DNA of 64,000 nt from Nitzschia sp. DOCU1 (GCA_951394045.1 OX595988.1:2681352-2745351), one strand, 5' to 3'. Positions 1-13,066 are shown, counted from the stretch's first letter. Translations and numbers: made by a program. The notes: generated by a model from the sequence alone, not told the origin.

Positions 1-3000
1 GTATGCAGAAGCCCCATCGAATCGACTCTCGATTCCTGACAAAGGCTCGGATTGAATACTCCTTCCGACGAGTCTAGACGAAGCGCTCGAGGAAAGTAGA
101 TTTCGACGCAGCGGTTTCTCATTGCCCTTGATATTTCACCATTTACCGAGTCCATGGTGAGAAAAACTCTGAAATTTCGGCTTGGCTTGATTACTCGATG
201 CGAAAACAATCCGTCCGCATCGACAGATCCACATTCCGACAAAAGTAATTCGCCATCGTTTTCCATCACAGAGTTGAGCCTATCAAGGACAGATGAGGGG
301 CACAAATTAACGTTGCCCAAGACTAGCCAATAGCCTTTGACCATAGCTTCGACAAGAATACCATCGCGCCACAGGAAGTGGCCATTTTCCTTGACATCGT
401 GACCATTCATTCTTCGCTCTATTGCGTGTCTCAGAGTGTCTACCCTCTCCGCTAGATCTTCGAAGGCATCGCAACTGCCTTCTTCCAAGACCAGCAGGGC
501 GCAAGTCTGCGTCGCAAAGCGAAGGAAAGACGACTTATCGCCAAACTCTGCTCCATCTTCTATGTATGCATTGAGTTTCTCCCTAGCCTCCCATATGGAT
601 TTGCTGGCTTGAAAACTCAGAGAAGTAGCATGAAAGAAAGCATCGATAAGTCGACATAGCTCGTTCGCCGTTGAAATTTCGAAGTCGTTGCTATCGACTT
701 GTTCAAAGCATCCAAGGAGTTCTGAAACATCCGAAGACGGCGACAGACACTGTTCCACAAGCGTCACGTTGCACAATTCCGCCAAAGTGGCCACCGTTGA
801 TGTTTTCCCACTAGACGACGGTCCAATCAAAAGACATGGCCATTTCAGTGCAACGCATCGGGCCAGGGCTTCCATAGGCACAAGATGCGAAAGGAATAAC
901 TCCGGCGGAGAAAGCAACGAGTTCACGAGAGGGCCCTTGGATGGATCCATTCGCGGTAATGTTGTCTCGCCGATTTGAACCGCAGAATCAGAGATGTGGA
1001 ATGCCGGTGGACTGTGCGGCGTCATGGATTTTTGGAAATGTCTTTGAAAAGCTGCGTCTACTCTTGCACGATCGCCTTCGTTTCTGAATCTTTGAAAGTA
1101 AAGATCGCGGGCACAAGATTGGATGGATGTGCTCTGGTTTTCGAGCAGTTGACACCAACGAAAGACATCCCGCAAATTGAATTCCCATGGGGCACCATCA
1201 GAGCCGTATTCGCGCCTTTCAGCGACCTCCTTGTGGACATCGTTGTTGAAGTTGATCATGCAGTCCACTTTTTCATGATCAAAGGATGGGTATCGAGAAC
1301 GAACGATAGCACGAAGGTCAATATCAGAAAGTGCGTCGACATACACCTTAGTGAACCGATTCAGGAACGACTTCGGTAAACCTTTCCGGCCGCCTCCTTG
1401 TGTTAATGGATTTTGAGCTCCAAATATTCTGAATGTAGACGGGCAATGAAAGCTCTTCCCCAATTCAGGAATGTAAACCGTTGCTCGATGGTCCAAGCAG
1501 CTGTTCAGACCCTCTAGCACCGACTGGGACGCAAGATTCAACTCATCAAGTAGCACCCAGCTCCCGTCTTTGATCGCTTTTAGAAGGACACCATCGGACC
1601 ATTCGAACGAAGCTCCCCCGCCACTTCCATCTTGAGTAGGTAAATCACTACCCATTAAATCAGCAATATCGGTCTGCTCTGATAAGTTGATTCTTACCAG
1701 GTGGTTTCCCGAGGCTGCAGCAAGAGCTGTAATTAAGCTCGTCTTCCCAACTCCTGGGGCTCCTTCGAGAAGGATCGGCTTTCTCAGTTGCAACCCGCGA
1801 AGAACTCGAAATGCATTGGTTGCTGTGGTTGGGGCTGCCATGTTGAAATTCGATTTATTCGGGATATCAACCGGGCCAACCGATACGTAGAACGGTTCAG
1901 CACCAAATAGCCCACCGTCCTTGACAGTGAAACCAACGCTACCAGGTACATTTGGCGCATAAGTCCCCGCAGGAAGCTGCTTCGAGAGGAAAGCTTCAGC
2001 CTGTTTTCTGATTCTGTTTGCATCTTCGACTGCCAGTCCCGCCCCAAGCCCGAGACCATCGAGATGCATCAGAGCTGCGCCGTGGACGTAGGCCTCCCAT
2101 ACTCCCAAGGACAAATTAGCTTCACAAGCTTCCTCGACGAAGTGCGCCCAAGAGAGAATATCTCGAAGACTTAGCGAATAGCCAGCGCAGGGACTACTCG
2201 GGTCTTCACATATTTCCCCATTAAACCACTCAACATATTCAAGCATCAAGGACGACAAAGCCACGCTTCTCGTCGGATGCAGCGTGCGGCTCAATACGAG
2301 TTCGAAGTCAGTTCTCTCAGTGACCGCAGGGACCCATATCTCTGTGAAACGACTCCTCAAAGCCGGACTGAGCTCTCGCTTCCCGAAATCGCCTCCGGGA
2401 TTCATTGTTGCGAACACCCGGAAATCTTCATGCGCCTTTATCACTCGGTTCTCCTCTGCCGTGCCATCATCTCCCTTCTCAGCCAAAACAAGTGTTCTAG
2501 AGGGCTCGAGTACTGAGTTGAGACGTTCCAAAACGGCGTCTTCCGCGAGACTCATTTCATCCAAAAGCAGCATTTGACCGGATTTCATAGCGGTCACAAG
2601 GGGACCATCCGACCATTCGAAGAGGGAAGCATACCGTCTCGCGAGTACCTCGATTTCGCCTGCGAGGACCTTCAATGCTTCAATCCTGTCTTCATATTCT
2701 GTCTCTTCGTCGCTAGATGAACAAGCTGCACTTATTTTCCTGCGCTTAATCGATCGGCTGCCGTCCTTTCCCGTTCCATCCCCACTTGATGCCGGCGGCC
2801 TCGCACTCATGACCGCTCGTGCAATGGTCAACATCTTTTCAACTTCGGGAATTGAATTCATTGTCGCACCCGTATCTGAAAACATTTCGCGCGCCTCTGA
2901 AAGGCCACCGGTTGACCGTTCTGCTCTCTCTGGCAAGAGATCTTCAGGTATGTCCAACTTGTTGATAAGCATGCGGTATGGCCACTCAAGAATCAGTGTG

Positions 3001-6000
3001 CGCAACTTGAGAAATATTTGCTGCTGGAGAGAATCTCTCCCACGAATTGGGCGCAACCCTCCAAGCAGATCTGAAGTTTCTGTTGTTGCATGACAACCGA
3101 CCGAGTAGAGCTGCTTCTTGTGGAAAAGGCTTAGAAATTGGACCACTGTCGTCTTGCCGCACCCGGTGTCTAAGAAGATCCGATGGTCAAGTGTTAGACT
3201 TCCGGCAAATGAAGCACGGCGTTTACCACTTCCTTGATTACGAACTTACCTCCAACCAACAAAACTGGTTCTTTTTGCTCAATACACGTCACGACCAGGC
3301 TAATGAGACGCATTAGTGATCTCGTAGGAGCAATCGAAGAAACGAAAGGGTCGTTTCTTAGATCTTCATCTTGTAATAAATCGTGCAGTAATTTTCTGGC
3401 CATTGACTTATCCCCATAGTACATCTCGGACGGCTGCAGCTTGACCTTCAAGTGCTCCTCCAAAACGGCCTGGACCATCTGCTTCTCTTCGTCTGAACGC
3501 AACCTCTCAGCCAAGAGCATGTAACCTTGCTCGGCAAAATCCAAGCGCGACGAGGACTTGCGTTCAGCCCAACGTAGTAGGTCTCGGGGCGTGATAAAAC
3601 TGTCCTTTCCGAGGAACAAATTACTTCTGCTTCTCTGGTACCGCAATGCAACCATAACATCCACCAACCGGGTGGCCGAAGAACGCGGACAGCCGCATCT
3701 TTGCTCCAGAATCGTAATCATCTCATCGCTGGGAATATCGCTCATATGAAGCTCAACAAAACGATTCCGGAAGGCCCGAGACAAAGGTTTTCGTCCACCA
3801 TACGCCCCACTTGGGTTTTGGGTAGCAAAAAGTCGGAAATCGGGATGCGGTTTCACAGTTTCATTCGTTTCAGCCAGGTAAAGCTCGCGGTTGTCGTCGA
3901 GAAGGCGATTCAGGGCTTCGAGTACTTCGCTTGGCGCAAGATTTAATTCGTCCAGGATAACCCAGTACCCCCGACGCAATGCCTGAACCAATAACCCGTC
4001 GCGGAAAGAGAGAGAACCATTCTGGTCGGCGGCGAATGAACCAGTGTACTCTTGAACGTCCGTGTGCTCGTGATTGTTGATTCGAACGACATGATGGCCG
4101 CATCGCGCTGCCATGTATTCAACCAGGGTTGTTTTCCCGGCACTTGTGGGACCTTCTAGCAAGATCGGCCACGGCCCGGCAGCAAGAGCTCTCGATAACC
4201 TCCTCAGCGCGGTGGATATAGATGGTGTCAAAATGAATCGCGACTTTCCGTCGGATGAAACTTTGGACCAATCTTCCGTTTGCTTTGGTCCATTCTTGAT
4301 CCAGAAGGGTTTTACTAGTTCATAGCAGGTCCCGTCTTTCCCGTTCGGTCTTCGTCCAGGGTGCTCAAGATCTGCCTTCTTCGTTCCGTCTGGAAGCAGC
4401 AACCTGAGAACATTCTTCATCGTCTTGACCGAGGCCGCATCAAGGGCACCTTCAAATGCTAGCTGGAAACCTTCATACAGTGCTCGAGATAACGACAGCC
4501 GCTGATCCAATATCAACGTTCGGGCGGCGCTAAGCGCTCTAGACAGAGTTCTCAGCGTGTACCTCGGTTTATGACCTGCTCCGTCGGACAGAATTGTGTC
4601 GGCCAATTCCCTACATTTTAGATAAACTTCGACGACGTTGACGACAATGTCTTTGTGTTCAGGAGGCTTGCCATCTGTTGGAAGGACACTGTGAAGGTAT
4701 GTTGCTGCAACCACGCGCAGTTCCACCGGATCCATAAGCTCATGGACATAAAGTTCCGAAAATCGGGATCTTACGCTGGCGGGCAAATCTTTCTTTCCTG
4801 CGTCGGTTGCTGGATTCATCGCGGCAAACAGCCTGAAATTGGGGTGACGAGGAATCTCAGACGCGTCACCACGTTCAGTAAGGGTGACGCTGCCGGTAGG
4901 ATCGTCCAAAAGACCACAGAGTCGTTGCAAGGTGTCTGAAGACGCCAAGTTTATTTCATCGAGAAGAACCCTGGCTCAAACCATCTATCAGATAGAATCC
5001 TAAGCATATTAACCAGCACGACAAGAATAACTTACCATTTTCCATTTTTGATTGCGTCGACCAGGGCTCCTTCGGAGAACGTGAAAGCCAAACCGGCGTC
5101 GCAAGATATCATCTGCCGCTCGAATTTGGTTGCGGCATCCTTAAAACGATCCCAATTCAGTGCCAAGTCCCGGGTCTTCCTCGATGAACCACCTTCTTCT
5201 GAGTCTATCCTTTCTCTCATTTTCGTAGTCCCGAGTTTTGCCGCCCGATGGAAACACTGGGATAACTTTTTCCAGCTCCCCTTTTCGAGCATCGAGGAAG
5301 CGAACTGGAGAAACTGTGCGTTCTGCTTTCGAGAAAACGTTGAAACGAAAAGGTCAACAAAATCAAGATACACGTGACGGGCGACATTCTTCAGCTCCAA
5401 GGGTTTGAATCCACCCAACAGATCGGTTGAATCAGTTTGAAGCGAAAGATTTTGAACAACGAGCTCTCGTTCGCAAAGCCCAGCCAGTTGCTGGATCATG
5501 GTCGTCTTGCCACATCCTGTTTCTCCAACAAGAAGGATTGGCTCGTTCTGTCGCACGCACACACCGATGGACTCCATGAATCTCAAGGCATGGTTCGTCT
5601 CTGCAAACGTTTCGGATCGCTTTCGAGCAAAGTCCGTCTTGCGACCAAAATGGATCTTTGCTCTACCGATTTCAACAAAATCAACTCCCATCTGAGTCTT
5701 TGGGCAACGGCTGCTAATGTAGGCTCGTCCAAGCTCTCCCGAAATACCCCACGCAGGACAGGCAACGCGAGTCACAAAATGTTCCTTCCTATCCAAATCG
5801 GGGCACGATCCAACCAAGATCTCGACACTTTCCGCCAGACAAACCAATCGCTGTGCTTCTGTCGCATATGTGGCGTTATCTTCAAAGGTGACACTGTGTG
5901 ATATTCTGGACAGCAATTTGAAGAGGTCCCTGACCGACGGATTTCTTCCACCAGTGTAGAGTGAGAGCGTCCGTGCATCCAGGAGAGAACCCAATTCGTT

Positions 6001-7812
6001 GCTGCTCGGCATTTCAAGCACCGTTCCTAAGCTTGCATCGCGACCACTAATATCAAGAAATTTCATCATGGACAGAGTCACGTCGATGACAGATGGCGGT
6101 ATCCGAGAGTACAGCGCAGTTGCGACTTCCTTCAACTCCGAGAACGGTAGTGGTTGAACATGGATCTTTCGCCACAAGGACGGGCTAAGAATCTGCCTAC
6201 CTCCACCTCTTCTAGCTGCAACCCGCAGATTGGAGCGAGTCTCATTGCTCGATCTGGATGTTGTGCAGGTAGCAAAGACTCGAAAGTCTGGATGACATTT
6301 CTCGTATTTGCCATTACCAAGGGGTAACATCCGATCCTCCAATAATTTGACGATCGTGGCCTGAATTTCAATTGGGACGGTATCAATATCTTCAAAAAGA
6401 ACCCAACGACCCTCACGTGATGCGTGCGTAAGCGCTCCTGGACGCCACGCAAACTCCCCTGGTACATCCGTCGTGGAGTACGATCCTATCAATGTTTTCG
6501 AATCCGTTTCCTCGTCAATATGAAACTCCAGCAGGGAATCTTTAGGACGGCACAAACGGAGCATTTCTCGCAGTATGCTGGACTTGCCGCTTCCATGGGG
6601 ACCACACAGCATGATTGGGGGAGGATGAGGTTCTTGGCACAACCCAGCACCTAGCAGCGCAAGGTTCTTGCATGTAGTCTCTGTAGGTATCAAGGACCTT
6701 TCTTTATCCACGGAAGCAGCATCCACAGATTCGTTTTCCTTGTTCTCATTTCGTGCGCACAAAGTACCAGCCTTGTAGAAGAAAATTCCTTCTCCAACAT
6801 TGGCCAAGTAGGATGACGCCGGTAGAGCGACTCCCACCTGAAACGACGACGGGACCGAAAACTCATCCGGACCCCACAACTTGGAGACTTGACGAAAACG
6901 GGCTTCTTGTACCTCTTTTTCTTCTCGCTCAAGCGTCCAGGGATGAGGTTCCCAGGGTACTTGTTCGTCGTCAATCTCTAGCCGTTCCATGACGGAAAGC
7001 ACCACTTGCGGTTTCCAGTCCATCAACGATGTCAAGGCTCTAGCAGCATACCACTGTAGCGCCTTGGGTATAAATTCCACAAACGGATGAGGTGTCTCGC
7101 CATCCATTTCCACATCTGAATGATGGAGAAGATCGAAGAGGAAGGTCCAGTTCCAGATTCGTTGAATAGCAGCAATTTGACCTCGTGCGACAAAGAATGA
7201 GCAGAGTTTGTAGGAGGCTTCTGCAAACAAAAACACCTGTGGTTGTTGACTAACAATGTCCAGTTCCTTCCATGGCTCTTTCAAAGCTCGAAGTAAATCC
7301 ATCGCCATCGGAGTCAAGTGTGGCGCGACGGGCAACCAATGCGCAAACAAAAGAAATGCGGCCTGGCTTAGGGTAGTTGACACTGTCCCAGATCTCTGCT
7401 TCAAGTCGGCTAGAACATCATGGCAGACCTGGGACGCAACTTGCATGGACACTGGTGCCATAAATCGCAGCAAGAGACGCAGATAATCTGAACGCCGGTT
7501 TTGATATTCTTGTATTCTGTCGGCGTCATCACCGTCGTCCTCGCTCAAAAGCATTTCTTCTAAATGATACTTGTTTTCCACCGTCGGCAAATCTCCTGTT
7601 TCCAGGATCAAGAAGTCTGGTTCAGATGCTTTCAGCAAATCTCTCGCAATACTTTTGACCAAGGAGACGGCGCTGGCGGTTTCGGACGACGCCGCAAGAT
7701 TGTCTACCTCGAAATCTGGATTCGACGCCAACGCTGCGGCGGCCGATGCAACGCGACGAAGGAAATCCATGACAATCTGGTTGCCCTTTTCCCCCATGGC
7801 ATCGTCTGTCAT
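1..7812 (-). CDS. MDN1: Midasin (Rea1/Mdn1) dynein-like AAA ATPase, 3' end cut by window
   Basis: Nuclear AAA+ machine that strips assembly factors from pre-60S ribosomes. The gene reads leftwards in three exons: 7812-5036, 4970-3250 and 3169 to the window edge. The introns are 4971-5035 (65 nt) and 3170-3249 (80 nt), both GT-AG. The first joins ...KNGKW to VLLDEINLA; the second restores the Walker A GDTGCGKTT. About 2555 codons are present. Six Walker A motifs are visible: GPHGSGKSS (~402), GETGCGKTT (~761), GPTSAGKTT (~1196), GDTGCGKTT (~1499), GAPGVGKTS (~1965) and GPSSSGKTS (~2276). Walker B-type LLDEINLA/LLDELNLA motifs and midasin-typical DLLGG and RNRF/RSRF motifs are also present. The N-terminal ~390 residues precede AAA1 as in the family. 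The linker, acidic region and C-terminal MIDAS domain lie outside the window. No frameshift was seen in the parts I translated. Confidence 0.95.
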
Positions 7813-8389
7813 CTTTAATGAGTTGAAACAAAGACAATAGGAAATTTATCGGGCGCTGCTGCTTGGTGGAGAAGAATACAACGATCACAGCGACAAAAGA
7901 TTGAAAAGATGAGGAGATTTGTTGGATGGATTTTTGTCTCGCAGTTTTTTACTGGTGGCAAATTGATCTCACGCGAATTCGCGCGTTTTTGACATCTTCG
8001 ACTATGCCAGAAAGAGGTTGATGGGAGGACGGACCGGACAGCGGAACGTCACTACCACACCTAGGACCAATCGAGCGCGTTCAATCATTTATGGGAAGCA
8101 GTTTGAGATTTAACGGTAGCATCAATTTCCGTCATCTGCCTGCATCACAATAAATCGTAACATTTAATGGATTCCCCTAATGGTTAGCTTTCACTACTAT
8201 GATTTTCACGAGCTCCCGACTCTTGGGTTCCACACTCGTGCTGTTCATAAGTGAACCCAAACACCGGCGTTTCACACAGCACGGAGCAAGTCGCAACAAA
8301 ACCCCGCCATTTCATAAATCTCATAGCTTGTATGTCCTTCATCTTTGACGCCGCTGTCGTTCCCGATATTCTACGGAAGAAGATCGACC
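7813..8389. promoter_or_regulatory. Divergent intergenic region, midasin / F-box gene
   Basis: A 577-nt spacer between two divergently transcribed start codons, so it should hold both promoters. Reading frames here are short. I see no repeat or recognisable motif. Confidence 0.4.
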
Positions 8390-9523
8390 ATGGCGTTACC
8401 AAATCAAAACGGGAAACGATTTTTGAGCATTCATTCGATGGAGGCAGCCGATGGGATTGAGGGGTACCTGATAAGGAAATCTCCCCGGGCCGAATCTGCG
8501 GGCGGGAGCATAGAAAATACCAAAAGCGAATTCACGCTTTCATCGCTACCTGAAGAACTCCTTTGCAACATTATGTCCTTTTTGGATGCAAAGTCTCTCT
8601 TGGAGACAAGGTGTCTGAATCGATCCTTTCGAACACTAGCGTCACAAGGAGACGCCGGCTGGGATAATTTATGCCAGAGGTTGTGGGCTGACAAGGTCCA
8701 TGTTCCAAGGGAGGCACGAGAACTCTCGAATCGAATGGCAGCCTACCGCTTGTCCGTAGAAGATGCCCGCAGCCGAGACTTTCTCACCTCGGAAGAACTA
8801 CTGTTTGACCCCATCACCAAGAAGGGGACTGTATGGTCCTTTCGATTTAAGGAATCTGCGGGCTTGGACTGGACCGCGTGGGATCCATGGTATAATGGTC
8901 AGCCCTGCCGGAAAATGGTCTTTTTGGAAGATGGATCGGTAAAAGAATTTCGACCAGACAATAACACTGCAGGAGGGGGTAATCTCGAAGATCCACCTTT
9001 CTCCGAGCGCATGGGAAATCTATTTGATCCTCCCATGGCCATGAGCTGGCGGTACCTTACCCAACCCCTTGACATGCCGGCACGGCCACGTGGGTCATAC
9101 ATTCGCTTTTCGGTGGGCGGCCGGGAGGTACCTACGTATTGTGTCCGAAGGAGTCCCACCAAGAATTGGGGTTTCATTATGGAATCTTGCTGGGGAGTTT
9201 ATTCGAGTTTCGAGCTACCGAAACGTACACCCAAGACAAGACGACGCCGAGTACGTCTTCGACGAGCACAGGATACCCAGGGCAACTGGTTCAATGTCGA
9301 GGTGGAAGCTTCCGATGACGATTCATCGTCTGCATCATCGTCAACGAGAGAGGGTCGGCCATCGTCACCTTCGCGCCTCTTGATCGACGACGAAACATTT
9401 ACAGTGACAAGCGGACTCCAGTGGCGGGAAGCCTTCATGTACAATTTTGGAGCTCGGGAACTCCCCGAAGGCGACAATGCCATGGCGTTATTTGACGCGG
9501 CGTACGCCTTTCTCAATGCCTAG
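8390..9523 (+). CDS. F-box protein
   Basis: A 377-residue protein with one F-box near residues 50-95 (LSSLPEELLCNIMSFLD..., then conserved Leu, Cys and Trp positions). F-box proteins are substrate receptors of SCF ubiquitin ligases and bind Skp1 through this motif. The rest has no repeat domain I recognise. It holds a Trp-rich central part (WDPWYNGQPCRKM), an Arg-rich stretch and an acidic Ser-rich stretch, then an ending rich in aromatic residues. I chose the ATG at 8390 (ACCATGG context). The open frame extends upstream without an ATG. The substrate is unknown. Confidence 0.75.
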   Translation: MALPNQNGKRFLSIHSMEAADGIEGYLIRKSPRAESAGGSIENTKSEFTLSSLPEELLCNIMSFLDAKSLLETRCLNRSFRTLASQGDAGWDNLCQRLWADKVHVPREARELSNRMAAYRLSVEDARSRDFLTSEELLFDPITKKGTVWSFRFKESAGLDWTAWDPWYNGQPCRKMVFLEDGSVKEFRPDNNTAGGGNLEDPPFSERMGNLFDPPMAMSWRYLTQPLDMPARPRGSYIRFSVGGREVPTYCVRRSPTKNWGFIMESCWGVYSSFELPKRTPKTRRRRVRLRRAQDTQGNWFNVEVEASDDDSSSASSSTREGRPSSPSRLLIDDETFTVTSGLQWREAFMYNFGARELPEGDNAMALFDAAYAFLNA

Positions 9524-9644
9524 ATTCTGTAGATCCTCATGTTGTAAATACTGTAGCCAAGGTCAACCATTAAGAACTACCACAACACTACCTTTTTTCG
9601 AATCGCTGGTTGATCTATGGATTTGTCATAAAGCAATTTTAGTT

Positions 9645-10652
9645 TCACTGGGTAGACCTGGGGACAAAGTCTTCGGTCCAAGATTCTACATCAAAGTCGA
9701 ATTCACTGTCATCCACAACATGAAATTTCCTTGACAAAACTCGTCGGACGCCACCGTGAACATGGCCGATCTGGACTACCCATTGGCCGTCCGTCAGCCA
9801 TCCATACGCAATGCTCACATTTCCAGGAAAGCTTACATGCCGAATAGGTCCGTTCTCATAGTTGCTCTCCAAGGGCGCATCCTCTGCAAATGTTTTGCTC
9901 TTTCGCAATTTTTCACCTAATAACATGGAAACGGTGCGCCCATCCAAGCCACCACCATCGGCAATGGTACCGGACGAGCTCACTTTGTTTGTTCTTCGTT
10001 CGAGCGCCAAAACCATGGGCGACTGAACGGCAAAGCGGGACGCGGAAGGAACTACATCCAACAGAACTCGCATTCGATAGCCATCCTCCATACCAAAGAC
10101 TGTTTCTAATCGGAGCACTCCATTCTTGTTGCCCCCCACCTCGTACTGTAATCCGACCACATCCGTCCCTTTGCCATATTTCGAGGACAGGTTAATGACG
10201 TCATCTACCCGCACTGTTTCAAGGTTGTCAATGGAACACCCAGTATCCGGAAGAACAGTGATAGTACTTCTACTCATAGTCTCGCCATCAGCGCTGTTGT
10301 CTTCGCTGACAAGAATCTCGAGACACTTTGGCTCTTGGCCCCAGTCCAACAGAGCAGTCGGCACCAGATGTTCTGGAACAGGAATAAAGGCGGAATTCCC
10401 AGGATTAAAAGTAGCTGCTAGACCAGCAAAATCACCTCCCATAGCTTGACCTTCGGCACCAGAAGTGGCAGCTTGAATCAAATTTTCAAAATCGTTGGGG
10501 TACAAGTACTGTCGACGACTTTCCCGACGTTGAGGCATTGGAGGTATCCATGCGCCGGAAAAAGCTCCTACTACCGTCGACGATAACGGCGACACCAAAC
10601 CGAACAAGGACGCTCGCAAGAGACTTAGATTTCGGACCCGACAGGACATCAT
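9645..10652 (-). CDS. Putative plastid-targeted protein of unknown function
   Basis: A 335-residue protein. The chosen ATG (first of an ATG-ATG pair at 10652) gives a signal peptide ending in VVGAFSGAW, which matches the diatom plastid motif (cleavage before F). The same frame stays open for 85 codons further upstream with an extra hydrophobic segment, so a longer form is possible; the 10652 start is inferred from the targeting motif. The mature part is rich in beta-type segments (YRMRVLLDVVPSA, VSIAYGWLTDGQWVVQIGHV). It could be a calycin-like barrel such as a DUF3598 or CpeS relative, but that is a guess. Its 3' end lies 122 nt from the end of the convergent F-box gene. Confidence 0.6.
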   Translation of the reverse strand: MMSCRVRNLSLLRASLFGLVSPLSSTVVGAFSGAWIPPMPQRRESRRQYLYPNDFENLIQAATSGAEGQAMGGDFAGLAATFNPGNSAFIPVPEHLVPTALLDWGQEPKCLEILVSEDNSADGETMSRSTITVLPDTGCSIDNLETVRVDDVINLSSKYGKGTDVVGLQYEVGGNKNGVLRLETVFGMEDGYRMRVLLDVVPSASRFAVQSPMVLALERRTNKVSSSGTIADGGGLDGRTVSMLLGEKLRKSKTFAEDAPLESNYENGPIRHVSFPGNVSIAYGWLTDGQWVVQIGHVHGGVRRVLSRKFHVVDDSEFDFDVESWTEDFVPRSTQ

Positions 10653-11593
10653 GGTCAGAGACTCTATTGTTGCCACACAACAGAAGAGAAGGAGTGAGTC
10701 GTCGACACGATCGAGAAAAGAGTACAGGTAAATGCCGAAGTAGAGTGTGCAGGCGAGCGCCGCGAGCGACGCACTGACTGACTGTAGTACAGCTGTCGAA
10801 ACGGGGGATTCGGAGTGGAGGGGGATTTCAAATCCCCTGTTCATTCCCAAAAGCGGCGCATTCCATCCCGAAGAAGGGGTATAATTGAAAGTGAAGAACT
10901 GCGACACTATCGTACCGGTATGTACAAACCATGCAATAGCACCGATCAGTACCCAGTGCCCAGTGCCGATGGGTAGGTTAATTATTGTTGTTGAACAAAA
11001 GGCCTTTCCGTAGACTTAGAGATGGCAATTCTCTAGCTTATATGAAATGCCGAACCGAACCCTGCACAGAAAGTTGGAACGGGGGGTGTGCGTCGTCGTT
11101 TTCATAACAGCGCTTGCCGCGAAAGAAGCAAACTGCAAGTAGAACAGTGGAGGTGCGAACCTAACCATGGAGAAGGAGAGCGAAAGCGCTTAAAGTAGGC
11201 CTATGAAACCAGAACTTGCTGTCATGAAATGAAGAATTCTGGGATCGCCTTCTCTTCTTACTTGCGTCGTTTTTCAAGAGGCATATTCACTACACCGGTG
11301 GTAATAGGACGCCTGCACTAACGACAAGTGAGAGTTGCCCACGATACTGTAGGCTCCTAGTAAATTTTGAAGTTTGCCTGGACACACTGCGAACCTGCGA
11401 ATCAACCTGCTGCTTGAAACGTTCCTTCCTTTTAAACAAAGGCACCACATGACATCTACCTGAAAGGAGCGAAAGCCCCCACCCCGGTCGTTGTCATCCA
11501 CATCTTCTTCGTTGTCTCCGCCCAACTTTTGCTGCTTTCCTTTACTTTGCACCGAGCCAGCATTCTTGAACGACGAGATAGTAACGCCAGGCC
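10653..11593. promoter_or_regulatory. Divergent intergenic region
   Basis: A 941-nt spacer between the plastid-protein gene and the helicase-associated-domain gene. It includes the alternative N-terminal extension of the leftward gene (10653-10907). I find no RNA gene or convincing repeat in the rest, which presumably holds both promoters and 5' UTRs. Confidence 0.35.
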
Positions 11594-13066
11594 ATGTTTT
11601 TCTCATCTGACGACCACGATTCTACTTCACCACAGAATCAGCAATTAGCAAGCCACGAGTCCAATTTTCCTATAAAATATCCTGGAAGCTGGATGCAGGG
11701 ACAGCAGAACCAATATAGCTATGTCTCAAACAACCGTCAACAAACACTGACTAGTTCCAGTCCCCATGCTGGGCCCCCCAGCGCTTTCCAGCAGGAACCT
11801 CCAAGGCAAAGCTTGTGGCATAATACTGTACAAAATTTCGAGGGTCAACACCAAGTACCATCATTACTAGTACACCAGGGAAACAATCACAACACCAATA
11901 CGATTCTGCCTTTCCAATTTGAGACATTGGGAACAACACTAGTACCAATCGCCGCCGCCGCGACTGATGTTCACTCATTCCAAAGAATGGTAGTACCAAC
12001 TCCATCCTCCACGGACGTTAATAGCCAGGAGAGCCCCATGATAGACCCACTTTTTTACCAACAATGGCTGTCCTTTACAGGAGGCTGCACGACACGAGCC
12101 CAGAAACCCCTTTTCTTGCAGGCGGAGGAAAACAAGAACGCGGTGCTCCAAGGACGCTTCTATCAAGAAGCGCGTACGGTTCACAATCCAGGGGGGTCTC
12201 TGTTCATGCCTTCATTTGCCGAGTTTCGCACTCAGCCCGATGGATCTAACGTTCATGTAACAGAACCAATATTCAAGCTTTCTTCCACGTGGGATCATGC
12301 GGCGAAAGTTGAAGATGCAAGAATACAGGGGAAAACTCGCTTCCTTCTTAAGGGAAAAGGAGACAGCAAAATTCCCGCGGATTCGAAACCAGAGCATGAT
12401 GTATCGACCATCGCTACCTCCGACAAAGCCACAAACAAACCCCTGCTCTTTCCTGGTTCGAATCTACCAGCGCGCTTTCGATCACATCAAACTGAAAACT
12501 GGATGGAACGCTTTCAAGAACTAGTTGCTTTTCGGAACCAGCATGGGCACTGCCTAGTGCCAAATGTATTCAAGGAAAACCTGCCTTTAGCGGAGTGGGT
12601 TAAGCGCCAACGATACCAATATAAACTCTTTCGCCTCGGCCAACGTAGTACCATGTCAGTCGAACGGATGAAATCCTTGGAGAAACTGGGCTTTGTTTGG
12701 AACTCCCACGATCAGGTGTTTGAAGAGCGCTTGAAAGAACTGGAGGATTATCGGGCTATCCACGGGGATTGCAACGTTCCTAGCAGGTACTCGCGCAATC
12801 CACAGTTAGCAGGTAAGAAGGAGAATCGTTTCTTGTCGCTGGATTGTATTTGTTCGTTTACTCACCCGTGAGCAGTTTGGGTAAAGGTAAGAAGGAGCAC
12901 GATTTCTTGTCGCTGGGCTGTTTATTTGCTCTTTTACTCACCCGTTCTGAAGCGCCAGCGCCGGCAATACAAATTTTTGAAGGAAGGCAAAGCATCCACG
13001 ATGACACCCTATCGCATTGACAAACTCAATGAACTCGACTTTGCTTGGAGCGGGCGTAAACCTTAG
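11594..13066 (+). CDS. Helicase-associated (HA) domain protein, three exons with an 11-nt micro-exon
   Basis: Exons are 11594-12812, 12876-12886 and 12953-13066, giving 447 residues. The N-terminal ~300 residues are Gln, Ser and Asn rich and look disordered. Two helicase-associated domains follow (~302-370 and ~374-447). Each has the pattern W...F..L..F...HG.C.VP, then LA.WV+.QR.QYK and ...L..LGF.W. The second domain is only complete if the 11-nt exon is included: LA + VWVK + RQRRQYKFLKEG. HA domains are abundant in diatoms and are thought to bind nucleic acid, but their role is not established. The two introns (63 and 66 nt) are near copies of each other. Reading through the first intron stops at 12871. 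Confidence 0.8.
12813..12952 (+). repeat. Twin introns flanking an 11-nt exon
   Basis: Intron A (12813-12875, 63 nt) and intron B (12887-12952, 66 nt) share an identical 11-nt start (GTAAGAAGGAG), a shared block TTTCTTGTCGCTGG and a shared block TTTACTCACCCGT near the 3' end. Overall identity by eye is about 80 percent. The 11 nt between them (TTTGGGTAAAG, 12876-12886) occur only once. Both introns start after AG and end in AG. Confidence 0.85.

Noticed and set aside
10653..10907. 85-residue N-terminal extension of the plastid-type protein
   Set aside because: The downstream ATG pair gives a proper signal peptide and GAF motif; the extension adds a second hydrophobic segment that would disrupt targeting.
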